64,000 bases of DNA, taken from Aequorivita capsosiphonis DSM 23843. Its GTDB lineage: Bacteria; Bacteroidota; Bacteroidia; Flavobacteriales; Flavobacteriaceae. How positions within the stretch are numbered: the first letter of the stretch is position 1; each line of letters starts with the position of its first letter. Position numbers and translations under genes: made by a program. The notes under the pieces are model-generated. The model searched no databases and had not been told where the DNA came from. It saw only the letters and a list, made by a program, of their open reading frames with translations. Positions 26,113-35,532 of the stretch are shown here, piece after piece. Location: the NCBI RefSeq assembly GCF_000429125.1, contig NZ_AUBG01000012.1:62001-126000 (forward strand). Direction: 5' to 3'.

Positions 26113-27030
26113 ATGTTTGGAACTTCAATACATTGGACAACGTTCTTCTATCTATTACTGGATACGGTTATAGTATTGCTTACACTTTACCTTTCAGTAA
26201 AGAAACCGAGTAGTAACTTTAAGCGGTTTCTAATTCTTGGTTTATTATTTGTTGTCTATAACGCTACTGGCGGATTTCTTCCTACTGATAATTTCCCTGG
26301 ACCATTTATACTTCAATACATCATAACATATAGCGTGGCAATCACATTGTGCGTTTACATTGTATATTATCTCTACAAGGAGTATGATATTGTCGTTCTT
26401 AAATTTAATTCTTCAATTCGGAATCTTGCCATATTCGCGACTGCTAGTTATATCATTCTATTTTTAGTCCCCTATCTTGTCACAGGGTCTTTGGACTCGG
26501 CCAGAATTCTCTTTACCATACCAATTTCAGTAGCTGCCTTTGTTTTTCTATTTATATTTTACAGACGAATTTCGAATCCAAGTAATCCGAATGCCTTTAT
26601 TTTAAGGCGTAATAGATTATCTATCATAAGTGTGGGAAGTATCGCATTGTTACCTATTTGTACAGTTATTGGAGATTATCAATGGTTGACCTTTACCGTG
26701 GTGAACTTGGCTTTCTATGCCATAACCACCATTGAAGTTGATAGGTATTTATACTTTATAGAAAATAATAACCGAATGTACGAAGTGTTCGCCCTCAAAA
26801 AAAAGCAAAAGGTCGAAGCGATCGAACGTAAGATTTTTTATGAAGATTTGACAAGAAGAGAAATTGAAGTTGCTCTTTCCATTTTAAGTGATTTAAGCTA
26901 TAAAAATATTGCTAAAGATTTATTCATTGCTGAAAGTACCGTTTCAAAACACGCTTCCAATATCTTCAAAAAAACAAGTGTGAAAAATAGGCGGGAATTC
27001 TTAAAACGATTTCGTAAGAAAAAGAAATAA
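26113..27030 (+). CDS. Seven-helix membrane protein with LuxR-type HTH
   Basis: This 305-residue protein has about seven hydrophobic segments between residues 5 and 220. A cytosolic LuxR/GerE helix-turn-helix occupies about residues 240-305 (LTRREIEVALSILSDLSYKNIAKDLFIAESTVSKHASNIFKK shows the typical TxRExEV start and the recognition helix). It could sense a signal at the membrane and bind DNA directly, without a kinase. It is probably cotranscribed with the asparaginase-like gene. CCGTA/TACGG inverted repeats lie just downstream, ahead of rteC, and are plausible targets. Confidence 0.8.
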   Translation: MFGTSIHWTTFFYLLLDTVIVLLTLYLSVKKPSSNFKRFLILGLLFVVYNATGGFLPTDNFPGPFILQYIITYSVAITLCVYIVYYLYKEYDIVVLKFNSSIRNLAIFATASYIILFLVPYLVTGSLDSARILFTIPISVAAFVFLFIFYRRISNPSNPNAFILRRNRLSIISVGSIALLPICTVIGDYQWLTFTVVNLAFYAITTIEVDRYLYFIENNNRMYEVFALKKKQKVEAIERKIFYEDLTRREIEVALSILSDLSYKNIAKDLFIAESTVSKHASNIFKKTSVKNRREFLKRFRKKKK

Positions 27031-27078
27031 TTCAAATTCAGTCTAAAAACGTAGTGTTTACAATATATCATAAAAATT

Positions 27079-27116
27079 CCGTAGAAAAATACGGTGCATT
27101 CCGTAATTAAATACGG
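27079..27116. promoter_or_regulatory. Two tandem CCGTA-N6-TACGG palindromes
   Basis: Inverted repeats CCGTA-N6-TACGG occur at 27079-27094 and 27101-27116, 22 bp apart, about two helical turns. The second extends to TTCCGTA/TACGGAA. They sit about 190 bases before rteC. Related repeats lie after rteC, so this looks like a binding site of an element regulator. Confidence 0.6.
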
Positions 27117-27301
27117 AAAGTTTTCCTTTCATAATTCTTGTTTAAGATTATCTTACTAAAGTTCTACAAAATACACTAATAAGCCACAAATTTTATGAAT
27201 TACCGTGGCTGTTACTGAAGTTTTCAGAACAATTAAAAAAGCAACTCAACCTTATCAATTAAATTAAATAACTATGGTCTCAAAATTAAATCTACCTACT
27301 T

Positions 27302-28138
27302 ATGGATTCTCAAATACTATCGAAAATACTGCTTCAGGACCTTGATGAAATAAGAAATCAATATGATAATATTTTAGAAAGGGCTAACCGTTCGATAAGG
27401 GTTTGTCGTAATTTATTGACAACCTATAAAAAAGAAATTCTGGATAAAGAATTCCAAACTATCAAGGAAGAAATAAAATTCTTTAAAGAAACCAAACAAA
27501 TTCCGCTTATAAACTTAATTTACTTTTCAGAAATCCATTCTTTTGAAGTTCAGTTTCCAAAAGGAAATAAGGAAAACCAATTAAAATTCATTAAGAAGAA
27601 AATCAATAAGATAAATAGATTTTTCCTTATCAATATAGATTTTGGACGTTACGTCAATTCTGGGGCTACCCATTTTGATAAAGAATACTACACACGAGAT
27701 TACCTTGAAACATTTCACATTACAACCTCAAAATTCTATTTCCAAGATCCTGAATTTTGCACACCTCGGGATATGCTTCTTGGCAAGTACAAGGCTTATG
27801 ATTTATTAGTAGTTTATTTGGATGAGAAAAAATTCCAAATCCGAAAAGGTTTAAATGACAAACCGAGAACCACTAAACCAATAGAAAAAATCCAATGGCC
27901 ATTTTCAAATACGGATTACGTGGAACTACTTTATGCGCTATGTGCAAAAGGTTTAGGAAAGCAAGATAATCAAGGCATAATGCAAGTTTCTAAAAAACTG
28001 CAACAGATATTTGACTTCACACCAAAAGACATTTACAAAACCTTTCAAGAGATCAAAAACAGGAAAAATAGTAGAACACTCTTTCTAGACCAGCTTTCCA
28101 CATCCTTACTTATAGAAATGGATAAAAGCGAAGAGTAA
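27302..28138 (+). CDS. RteC-family regulator of element excision
   Basis: This 278-residue protein resembles RteC of the Bacteroides conjugative transposon CTnDOT. The segment FFLINIDFGRYVNSGATHFDKEYYTRD at about 107-130 matches the conserved RteC core, and the C-terminal half includes a winged-helix-like region. In CTnDOT, RteC activates the excision operon by binding inverted half-sites upstream of the xis genes. Here an excisionase-like HTH gene follows, and two GACCGTA-type inverted repeats lie in the gap between them, in line with that role. The two-component partners RteA and RteB are not seen. Confidence 0.8.
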   Translation: MDSQILSKILLQDLDEIRNQYDNILERANRSIRVCRNLLTTYKKEILDKEFQTIKEEIKFFKETKQIPLINLIYFSEIHSFEVQFPKGNKENQLKFIKKKINKINRFFLINIDFGRYVNSGATHFDKEYYTRDYLETFHITTSKFYFQDPEFCTPRDMLLGKYKAYDLLVVYLDEKKFQIRKGLNDKPRTTKPIEKIQWPFSNTDYVELLYALCAKGLGKQDNQGIMQVSKKLQQIFDFTPKDIYKTFQEIKNRKNSRTLFLDQLSTSLLIEMDKSEE

Positions 28139-28459
28139 TCCTCTTATACAATCTTTCATCTCATTTTTAAACCGTTAAAAAAAGACCGTACTAGGGTTGA
28201 CCTACGGTAATTGAATCCTGTATCTGTTTTCCATAAAATTTAATATGGTTTGAGGTTTTAATTTTGCAAAAACCATCTCAAAACGAACCAAAACTTCCCA
28301 AATTTCAAAACGTTAAATTTTGACCGTAGTACGGTCGTACTGGGGAATAAAATCCAGTAAACCTACCCAATTTTGTAGAACGAAAGTCAAATCAGGTCAG
28401 GGGCTATCAAATTAGTTGACAGCGATACGATAGCCTCTTTCCATTAAAACCGTTCTATT
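28139..28459. promoter_or_regulatory. Regulatory gap between rteC and the excisionase-like gene
   Basis: This 321-base gap has no gene. It contains two inverted repeats with the same core as those upstream of rteC. One is CCGTA-N12-TACGG at 28186-28207. The other is the perfect 15-base palindrome GACCGTA-G-TACGGTC at 28322-28336. They are placed where RteC-type binding sites would lie upstream of an excision operon. An origin of transfer could also lie here, but there is no direct sign of one. Confidence 0.55.
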
Positions 28460-28744
28460 ATGCCAACAAGTATTATTACCACAGACGACCTTCGAGAATT
28501 CAAAATGGAATTACTCGATGACATTAAAAATCTTTTATCAAAACAATCGAAAGGGAAACTCAAGAGATATCTCAAATCTTCCGAGGTTATGGACTTGCTA
28601 CAAATAAGTCCAGGAACTCTTCAAAATCTTCGAATAAATGGCACTTTACCCTACACAAAAGTGGGCGGTATCATTTATTACGATGCCGAGGAAATTCAAA
28701 ATTTAATGACTGCAAATCGCGTGAATCACGATCTAAACTCTTAA
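28460..28744 (+). CDS. Excisionase-like helix-turn-helix protein
   Basis: This 94-residue protein has a MerR/Xis-type HTH_17 domain at about 35-85 (YLKSSEVMDLLQISPGTLQNLRINGTLPYTKVGGIIYYD). This is the hallmark of excisionases and small DNA-binding proteins of Bacteroidetes conjugative transposons. It lies after the RteC-type repeats and ends one base before the next gene, so it begins a small operon with the replication-like and ATPase genes. Its likely role is control of excision or of that operon. Confidence 0.82.
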   Translation: MPTSIITTDDLREFKMELLDDIKNLLSKQSKGKLKRYLKSSEVMDLLQISPGTLQNLRINGTLPYTKVGGIIYYDAEEIQNLMTANRVNHDLNS

Positions 28745-29500
28745 ATGATGAACTACATAAAGCTACTTAATGCGGCTTTTGAAAAGTTCTATTTCGATGA
28801 CCGCCTAAACCCTACCCATATCAGCTTGTATATGGCACTGTTCCAAGAATGGAACAGTAGTCGCTTTGCAGACGAATTTTATGTAAACCGTAGAGATTTA
28901 ATGCGCTGTTCCAAAATAGGCTCAAAATCCACTTATCATCGATGCGTTACAGATTTAGACTCGTGGCTTTATCTATGCTATTTCCCATCCAATAATCCTT
29001 ACAAAGGCAGTAAAATCAAGATGTCCATTATCGGGACAAGTGATGAACCTGTTACGGGACAGTACAATCCCATATTAGAACAACTTGCGGAACAGTACCG
29101 TCCCAATGATGAACCAGTAGTGTACCAGCACCATCCCATTAATAGACAAGCTGTGGACTTGCACCGTCCCACCAGTGGACAAGCATTGGTATCTACTATA
29201 AACAATACCAAACAAGTAAACAATTTAAAACAACCAAAGGACTGGCAGGCCGTTATTGATTTTTTTATTAAAAAAGGTTTTAATGCTGATGAAGGAAAAA
29301 AATTCTTCGAGCATTATGAAACTCGGAACTGGCAAACGAGTGATGGAAAAGAAATTAGAGATTGGCGTGCCTTGGCAACGAACTGGATGGATAGAACAGA
29401 GTTATATGCCGAAGAAAACAAACCAAACAAGAAACAACCGTCCCAAATCAAGGACAACTTGCGAACCACTAAAAACAAAGATTATGGACAACCCCTCTAA
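28745..29500 (+). CDS. Replication/primosome-like protein of the element
   Basis: This 251-residue protein begins directly after the excisionase-like stop codon. The N-terminal 90 residues (NPTHISLYMALFQEWNSSRF ... RRDLMRCSKIGSKSTYHRCV) look like a winged-helix replication-initiator fold. A low-complexity linker rich in QYRP/EQ repeats follows, and then a short C-terminal region (DWQAVIDFFIKKGFNADEGKKFFEHYETRNWQTSDG). Proteins of this layout usually precede a DnaC-like ATPase in Bacteroidetes elements, as here, and a helicase-loading or replication role is inferred. It overlaps the start of the ATPase gene by 17 bases. Confidence 0.7.
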   Translation: MMNYIKLLNAAFEKFYFDDRLNPTHISLYMALFQEWNSSRFADEFYVNRRDLMRCSKIGSKSTYHRCVTDLDSWLYLCYFPSNNPYKGSKIKMSIIGTSDEPVTGQYNPILEQLAEQYRPNDEPVVYQHHPINRQAVDLHRPTSGQALVSTINNTKQVNNLKQPKDWQAVIDFFIKKGFNADEGKKFFEHYETRNWQTSDGKEIRDWRALATNWMDRTELYAEENKPNKKQPSQIKDNLRTTKNKDYGQPL

Positions 29501-30146
29501 AATTACCGAAGGTGGCGTGGAATACTCGCTCGGAAAATTTGATGGCAAAAGCGTGTTATACGATTTTGATAAAATCTTGATTTACTTGGATGCAAAGGGA
29601 AAGTTACTCTTTGGTAAACAATTTAGAATCTATGATGAGGATACGATTATCATCCGCAAACTATGTCACTATTTCATCAAGGACAAAGAAAATTGCCTGA
29701 AAGATGATATCGACCCTGACAAGGGTATTCTTCTTTCCGGACCTGTGGGTTGTGGAAAGACCACTTTGATGAAACTACTGCGATATATCGTACCAATGCA
29801 ACGACCCTATGAAATGATTCCCTGCCGGAATGTAGCGTTTAGTTTTAACCATCTTGGATTTAAGACTATCGAGGAATTTGGCAATACCAAATTCTATTGC
29901 TTTGACGATTTAGGCGTCGAACCTGCTGGAAGATTCTATGGCAAGGATCTGAACGTAATGGGCGAAGTGCTCTTGTCTCGTTACGAATTATATCTGCAAA
30001 CCAAAAAGAAAACTAAAACCCACGCCACCACCAATCTCAACGCTGAAGAACTGGAAGAACGCTATGGCAACCGTGTTCGTAGCCGAATGCGGGAATTGTT
30101 TAATTTGATTGCTTTTGATAAAGGGGCTGGAGATAAAAGAAATTGA
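29484..30146 (+). CDS. DnaC/IstB-type AAA ATPase
   Basis: From ATG at 29484 the protein is 220 residues. The frame is open further upstream but that part overlaps the preceding gene and has no homolog-like features, so I prefer the internal ATG. Walker A is GPVGCGKTT near residue 79, Walker B is YCFDDLGVEP near residue 132, and a sensor region lies in THATTNLNAEELEERYGNRVRSRMRE. The size and motifs fit the helicase loader/IstB class. With the upstream replication-like protein it probably loads a helicase for element replication. Confidence 0.8.
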   Translation: MDNPSKITEGGVEYSLGKFDGKSVLYDFDKILIYLDAKGKLLFGKQFRIYDEDTIIIRKLCHYFIKDKENCLKDDIDPDKGILLSGPVGCGKTTLMKLLRYIVPMQRPYEMIPCRNVAFSFNHLGFKTIEEFGNTKFYCFDDLGVEPAGRFYGKDLNVMGEVLLSRYELYLQTKKKTKTHATTNLNAEELEERYGNRVRSRMRELFNLIAFDKGAGDKRN

Positions 30147-30227
30147 TTCATTAAAATTACGCTATTAGTCTAATAATTACATAAATAACAAATAACATCA
30201 CACTTTGAAGCAAAAATATTACGATTA

Positions 30228-30260
30228 TTGGTTTCTGTATTACGTTTTTAAGTATATTTG
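30228..30260 (+). promoter_or_regulatory. Candidate promoter of the AAA-protease cargo operon
   Basis: A TTG at 30228 and TATATTTG at 30253-30260 (TAnnTTTG, -7 box of Bacteroidetes) are separated by 22 bases, close to the usual spacing. The ATG at 30291 follows 30 bases later. This supports the ATG, not the upstream TTG that lies inside the -7 box, as the start of the ATPase. Confidence 0.5.
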
Positions 30261-30290
30261 TCACAGTTAACTATTAGAATATTTCGAGAA

Positions 30291-31379
30291 ATGTATACAG
30301 AACTCATTAAAATAATTGAAGGTGGCCTCAATCAAGATGCAAATAAGGTAATTAATTATTCAAAGCATTTGGTAAAAAAACTTCGCGAAGATGGAGAAGA
30401 TAAATTGGCAGATAAAATTATGAAGACTATTGAAAAGGCCAATGGTGTTCCGGTTTATAAAGACCAGTTATTTGATGCGCCGGTTGACAACGATACAAGG
30501 TTAAATATCGCTGACATTATTATGCCGCAAAATATTAAATTGGATATTATCCTGTCTGACAGTGTAATTGAACCTATCAATCAGTTTATTTCACTTGTTA
30601 ATTCTAAAAACATCATTAAAAGTAAAGGGTTGGATATTAACTTATCCCTCTTATTATACGGTCCTCCTGGATGTGGTAAAACTACCTTGGCAAAACACAT
30701 TGCCAAAGAATTAGATATACCAATCATAATTGCCCGCTTTGACTCTTTAATTTCCTCTTTATTAGGTAATACGGCAAAAAACATTAGAAAATTGTTTGAT
30801 TATGCTAAAAGCAAACCCTGTATTCTCTTTTTAGACGAATTTGATGCCATTGCTAAAGCAAGGGACGACAACCAAGAGACTGGAGAGTTAAAAAGGGTAA
30901 TAAATAGCTTATTACAAAATATTGATGAATTTAGTGAAAATGGTATTCTCATAGCGGCTACAAATCACGAACAGTTGCTTGATAGCGCCATCTGGAGACG
31001 TTTTGAAAAAATTATCAATGTCTCAATTCCTAACAATTCTGAAGTTCAGAATTTGGTAAGGCTATATTTTGATAAGATTGATTCGGAATTGGATGTTGAA
31101 GATAAAAAAATAGAGATACTTTACAATTATTTGAGTGGTTATTCTCATTCGGAGATTGTGAAAATTTTAAACAGCGCATACTACAATTCAATCATTAAAA
31201 AAGACGAATACGGTTATGAAGATATTTTTATGGAGTATTTAAAATACAAAACCAATAATCGTTTTGCTCAAGACGAGGCAATACGCTTTCTACACGAAAG
31301 TAATATTACACAAAAACAGATTTCAACATATTTAGATTTATCAATAAGACAAGTTAGAAACGCATTAAATTTAGAATAA
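30291..31379 (+). CDS. AAA+ ATPase paired with subtilisin-like protease
   Basis: This 362-residue protein has a helical N-terminus (about 1-75, with MIT/winged-like basic helices). An AAA+ module follows at about 85-285 with Walker A GPPGCGKT (124-131), Walker B ILFLDEFD near 179-185, a sensor-1 asparagine (AATNHEQL) and the RRFEK arginine-finger region. The C-terminal residues NITQKQISTYLDLSIRQVRNALN look like a helix-turn-helix. It resembles Cdc48/SpoVK-type unfoldases. The subtilisin gene begins after a single base. I infer that it controls or feeds the protease. Such ATPase-protease pairs are predicted stress or defence modules; this one is unstudied as far as I can tell. Confidence 0.8.
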   Translation: MYTELIKIIEGGLNQDANKVINYSKHLVKKLREDGEDKLADKIMKTIEKANGVPVYKDQLFDAPVDNDTRLNIADIIMPQNIKLDIILSDSVIEPINQFISLVNSKNIIKSKGLDINLSLLLYGPPGCGKTTLAKHIAKELDIPIIIARFDSLISSLLGNTAKNIRKLFDYAKSKPCILFLDEFDAIAKARDDNQETGELKRVINSLLQNIDEFSENGILIAATNHEQLLDSAIWRRFEKIINVSIPNNSEVQNLVRLYFDKIDSELDVEDKKIEILYNYLSGYSHSEIVKILNSAYYNSIIKKDEYGYEDIFMEYLKYKTNNRFAQDEAIRFLHESNITQKQISTYLDLSIRQVRNALNLE

Positions 31380-31380
31380 A

Positions 31381-33741
31381 ATGGCAAAGAATTTACCCAT
31401 AAAGATATTCCAAAAACGAAGATTGGATGAAAGAAGAACGGAAGGAAGCGGTTCAAATACCCCACCAAAATGGCAACTGAACGATGCGGAATTAGCAGAA
31501 AGAGCAGCGCTTTTACTTGAACCATTCGACCAACTTTTTGATGAATTCCGGACACGTCCGAATGCAAGGGATTTCATCCCTGCAACTTTAAAAGTTTATA
31601 TCGATGACAATGCTATTGCCAAATCACACAGGAAAGACATCCAAAGTCTTTTCAATGGTAAAAGGACTAAAAACAATGTGATTGGATTTATTGATTCAAA
31701 CAGTTTGTTGATAAAAGTAGAAAACTTGGAAGAAGGTCAATCTATTAGACGAAACATCGAAAATTTCAGAAAAAATTCCAAATCGATATCTGCTATCGAA
31801 GGAATAGAAGTATTTTCCCCTCAGGTTGTTGAATTCGCCGAAGATGTTCTCAAAGTATCGTTGATTGATTATCATAATTTCGAACTAAACAATGCCGTCA
31901 AAGTAGCATTCACTAAATTTTGCCAAGAGCTAAATTTAAAAATCAAGGAAATTCGATATTCAACAGGACTAATCATTTTTAAAATTGAAGGTGCAACACC
32001 AGCAACTTTAGACCAACTATCAGATTTTGAAGCGTTAGAGGCAATTGATTTTATGCCAAAATATAAAATTGTTTTGGACGCAATGGACACCGAAGATGTT
32101 TTGGATATTTTGGAGCCAAAAGAAGGTGTTGACTATCCCATAATTGGCGTTTTAGATACAGGTATTTCAGATAATAAATATTTGAAACCTTGGCTTACAC
32201 AAGATAAATTTTCTACATACCCAGATGAGTTGATAGACACTTCTCACGGTACAGGTGTATCGAGTGTAATCATTTACGGAGACAAGTTGCAAAATGAAAT
32301 GTTATCTGGCAATACGGGTTGTATGCTCTTTGATGCCACCGTATTTCCCGACAGTAGCAAAGAATCGATTTATGAAGATGAATTAATTGAGAATATTAGG
32401 GAAGCCATTAAAAGTCAAAGAGACATCAAAATATGGAACTTGTCTTTAGGTACAGACCAAGAATGCGATGTTAATGATTTTTCAGATTTCGGTATTGCTT
32501 TGGACAGTATTCAAGAAACTTATGATGTAATTATTTGTAAATCCGCTGGAAACTGTAAAAATTTCATAAACGGAAGGCCAAAAGGCAGGGTAGCAAAATC
32601 AGCAGATTCCATTCGGGCACTTGTAGTGGGTTCAATTGCTCATAACAAAAATGGATATGACATTTCTGAAGTGAATCACCCATCACCATTTACAAGAATT
32701 GGCCCTGGTCCTGCAAACAGTATTAAACCAGATTTGGTTTCAATTGGTGGGAACGCTGGTATGAACGATGGTAGAAGTACACAAAATGGCATAAATGCCA
32801 TTGCGCCAGATGGTAGAATTGTACAAATTATTGGGACAAGTTTTTCAACGCCTCGGATAACGGCACTTTTGTCTGAACTAAATTTTAAAATTAGTGAAAA
32901 TTTTAACCCAACGCTTTTAAAAGCTTTAGCAATCCATTCGGCAAAATATCCAAGTATGCTCACACTGCCAGCCAGTGAGAGGGTAAATCAAATGGGTTTT
33001 GGTGTTCCTGATTCTGCGGATGATATTATTTACAATGACCCACACGAAATCACGCTTATTCTACAGGAGAATATTGTTAAAGGGGAATTTATTGAGATTT
33101 TGGAGTTTCCTTTTCCAGAAAGTTTAATAGACATTGACGGGTTTTTTTATGGAGAGGTAAAGGTAACTTTGGTTGCACAACCAGTACTTCGGGAAAAACA
33201 AGGTGCTGAATATTGCCAATCGAATCTTGATGTAAAATTCGGTACGTATGATAATATAAAAGATAGAGGTATTGAAAAAACCAACATCCTAAACGAATTT
33301 GGTCCCGACGATGCCAAAAATGTATTATTGGATTCGAATTACAAAAGTGCATTTAAAAAAGACACTGAAAGCGATTATGCAAGAGAAAGGGTTTTATTGA
33401 ATTATGGTAAAAAATATCAGCCTGTAAAAAAATATTCTGTCAATCTTAATGAAATGACGAATTCTAACAAAGAGCATAACTTGGAAAGCACTCGTAAATG
33501 GTATGCCAAAATAACAGGCACGTATAGAGACTTTGCTGAAACACTCGCACAAAAGGATGGCGAAATTCTTAATCAGGACTTTACTTTGGTTGTAACCATA
33601 AAAGACAATAAGCGTCAATACAATATTTACGATGAAGTAACACAGTTATTGGAAAATCGCAATTTTTTACATTCCAACATCAAATTAAGGGAAGAAGTAC
33701 GTATTCGTTTGGATAATGACATCAATACTGAAAATATTTGA
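31381..33741 (+). CDS. Subtilisin-like (S8) serine protease
   Basis: The 786-residue protein has an N-terminal region (about 1-240) with no signal peptide and a predicted inhibitory or AAA-interaction role. The S8 catalytic domain has all three catalytic motifs: D259 in GVLDTGIS, H289 in SHGTGV and S487 in GTSFSTP. The oxyanion asparagine is in SAGN. A beta-rich C-terminal domain follows, about 560-786. The lack of a signal peptide implies that it is cytosolic, unusual for subtilases. It follows the AAA+ ATPase by one base. It is likely activated by the ATPase or by an infection or stress cue; the targets are unknown. Confidence 0.88.
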   Translation: MAKNLPIKIFQKRRLDERRTEGSGSNTPPKWQLNDAELAERAALLLEPFDQLFDEFRTRPNARDFIPATLKVYIDDNAIAKSHRKDIQSLFNGKRTKNNVIGFIDSNSLLIKVENLEEGQSIRRNIENFRKNSKSISAIEGIEVFSPQVVEFAEDVLKVSLIDYHNFELNNAVKVAFTKFCQELNLKIKEIRYSTGLIIFKIEGATPATLDQLSDFEALEAIDFMPKYKIVLDAMDTEDVLDILEPKEGVDYPIIGVLDTGISDNKYLKPWLTQDKFSTYPDELIDTSHGTGVSSVIIYGDKLQNEMLSGNTGCMLFDATVFPDSSKESIYEDELIENIREAIKSQRDIKIWNLSLGTDQECDVNDFSDFGIALDSIQETYDVIICKSAGNCKNFINGRPKGRVAKSADSIRALVVGSIAHNKNGYDISEVNHPSPFTRIGPGPANSIKPDLVSIGGNAGMNDGRSTQNGINAIAPDGRIVQIIGTSFSTPRITALLSELNFKISENFNPTLLKALAIHSAKYPSMLTLPASERVNQMGFGVPDSADDIIYNDPHEITLILQENIVKGEFIEILEFPFPESLIDIDGFFYGEVKVTLVAQPVLREKQGAEYCQSNLDVKFGTYDNIKDRGIEKTNILNEFGPDDAKNVLLDSNYKSAFKKDTESDYARERVLLNYGKKYQPVKKYSVNLNEMTNSNKEHNLESTRKWYAKITGTYRDFAETLAQKDGEILNQDFTLVVTIKDNKRQYNIYDEVTQLLENRNFLHSNIKLREEVRIRLDNDINTENI

Positions 33742-33764
33742 AATCCAAGATAAATATCTTCAGT

Positions 33765-35522
33765 ATGGGTGTAACTATAAAAATGCCATTGACGTTCGAA
33801 TCTTGCTTTCCGCAAGAAAAGCAAAAACCAATAGATTATTATTTGAAGGATTTGGGAAAGGATATGCAACTTTTAATGGGTTCATTCCTTTTAGGTATTA
33901 AAAATAAAGATTCTAAATTTTCTGGTCTTACAGGTTTTTTGCCAGAATATTTTTCAGAAGCTAATTTTGAGTTTGCTGATTGTGTTTATCGACGAATGAC
34001 TATATATGCAAAGGAAAATGATTTTGAGATGGATAGCTTTGAAGTGCCATATCCAATCAGTAGTCTTAATTATTTTGAATACGTCTACGACAATCCTGCC
34101 GCATTTGAAAAAAAAGATTATACACGGGAGGAATTTTTAGATATTGAAATCAATTTTTTTAAGGCATATACCATTTTCAATCAGAAAAGTATTACCGAAA
34201 GAGGAAATGAGTTAGCACAAAATTTTAAAAAACATAATATACCAGAAACTCTTGACAATTTTTTGGTTGGCAACCAATTGCACAGCTTTGATATTACAGA
34301 CTATCAAATTGACAAAGTTTTTATGTGCCAATTCCTAAAGGCGTATAGTTTCTTTGAATTTTTAGAAGATTATAAAGGTAGTACTCATTTAATTACTGCT
34401 TTCTACAAACATTATAATGTAAAAGATTCTAATGAATATCTTCATAAACTTCTGGGTATTGTCTTTCCTGTATTAACTGCAAAAAAGGAGGCACACACGG
34501 AAATCCATCTCGATGCCGATAAACAAGAAGAGCTATCTTTATTCATTGAAAAACATATTTTGCTGGATGATGAAACGTTGGCGGATTTTGATTTTACCAA
34601 AACCCGAAGCTATCCGCTTTATAAAATAGAAAAAAGTAAATACAGAATTATCTATCCATTGTTTGTTGTGGAAATGATTTATAAAGGTTTGTATTTTAGA
34701 TTTAAGGCTATTAACGATAACCTGCCAAAAAACGAACAATTAAAAAATCTGTACGGAATCAAGAACCTGCAATTTTCGGAGCAATATTTATTAAATCAAA
34801 CCCTGAAAAAGCTATTTGGCAACAGATTTTTACAAAAGTCAGGACAGGAAATGGATGTAAATTTCAAAGGTGCGCCGGATTATTATGTGCGTAATGGTAA
34901 TAAAATATTCTTATTTGAATCAAAAGATGTTCTGTTGGGGAAAGAAATAAAACAATCGATCCAATACAACGAGATTTTGGAAAAACTTAAAATAACATTT
35001 GTTCAAAATGAGGAAGGAAAGCCTAAAGCAGTTTTACAGCTTGTAGAAACTATAAGGAAAATACTAACAAAATCACTTGCATTCGATACCAATGCACCAT
35101 CCAATAGAGCTATAATTTTTCCTATTCTTATAGTTCATTTCAGAATGTTCAATACGCCAGGAATGAATAAGTTGATTAATAATTGGTTTAATGATGAATT
35201 GTCAAAACTTGATGATGAGGGATTAAATACTTCTAATGTCAAAAGTCTCATTATAATTGATATGGATACTCTTCTTTACAACAGTCATTTTTTCGAAACA
35301 AGTAAACTTATATTGGAAGATTGTTTAATGGAGTACCATCGAAACTATTTGAATTTGGATTTGAAACAACATAATATCAAAAGTCAAAAACAAGCTGACG
35401 AAAGGATAAGTGAAAGTTATACATCATTTGCCTACTATATAGATAACAAAATTGATAAAAATTTCAGAAGACCAAAACCAAAACTATTGTTGGAAAAAAT
35501 GATTAGTGTAGTCACAAAATAA
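33765..35522 (+). CDS. Large protein with PD-(D/E)xK nuclease motif
   Basis: From ATG at 33765 it is 585 residues. An upstream TTG overlaps the protease stop and is less likely. Most of it is alpha-helical and unrecognised. At residues 371-387, GAPDYYV ... FLFESKD gives P371, D372, E385 and K387, the metal site of PD-(D/E)xK nucleases, with hydrophobic strands in the expected places. The nuclease assignment rests on this motif alone. The gene follows the protease in the same direction with little spacing, so it appears to belong to the same operon. The role may be a DNA- or RNA-cleaving effector or sensor. Confidence 0.65.
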   Translation: MGVTIKMPLTFESCFPQEKQKPIDYYLKDLGKDMQLLMGSFLLGIKNKDSKFSGLTGFLPEYFSEANFEFADCVYRRMTIYAKENDFEMDSFEVPYPISSLNYFEYVYDNPAAFEKKDYTREEFLDIEINFFKAYTIFNQKSITERGNELAQNFKKHNIPETLDNFLVGNQLHSFDITDYQIDKVFMCQFLKAYSFFEFLEDYKGSTHLITAFYKHYNVKDSNEYLHKLLGIVFPVLTAKKEAHTEIHLDADKQEELSLFIEKHILLDDETLADFDFTKTRSYPLYKIEKSKYRIIYPLFVVEMIYKGLYFRFKAINDNLPKNEQLKNLYGIKNLQFSEQYLLNQTLKKLFGNRFLQKSGQEMDVNFKGAPDYYVRNGNKIFLFESKDVLLGKEIKQSIQYNEILEKLKITFVQNEEGKPKAVLQLVETIRKILTKSLAFDTNAPSNRAIIFPILIVHFRMFNTPGMNKLINNWFNDELSKLDDEGLNTSNVKSLIIIDMDTLLYNSHFFETSKLILEDCLMEYHRNYLNLDLKQHNIKSQKQADERISESYTSFAYYIDNKIDKNFRRPKPKLLLEKMISVVTK

Positions 35523-35532
35523 ATTAATTATT

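Noticed and set aside
29256..29483. Longer N-terminus for the DnaC/IstB-type ATPase
   Set aside because: The extra 76 codons overlap the upstream gene and have no family-like features; ATG at 29484 gives the normal family start.
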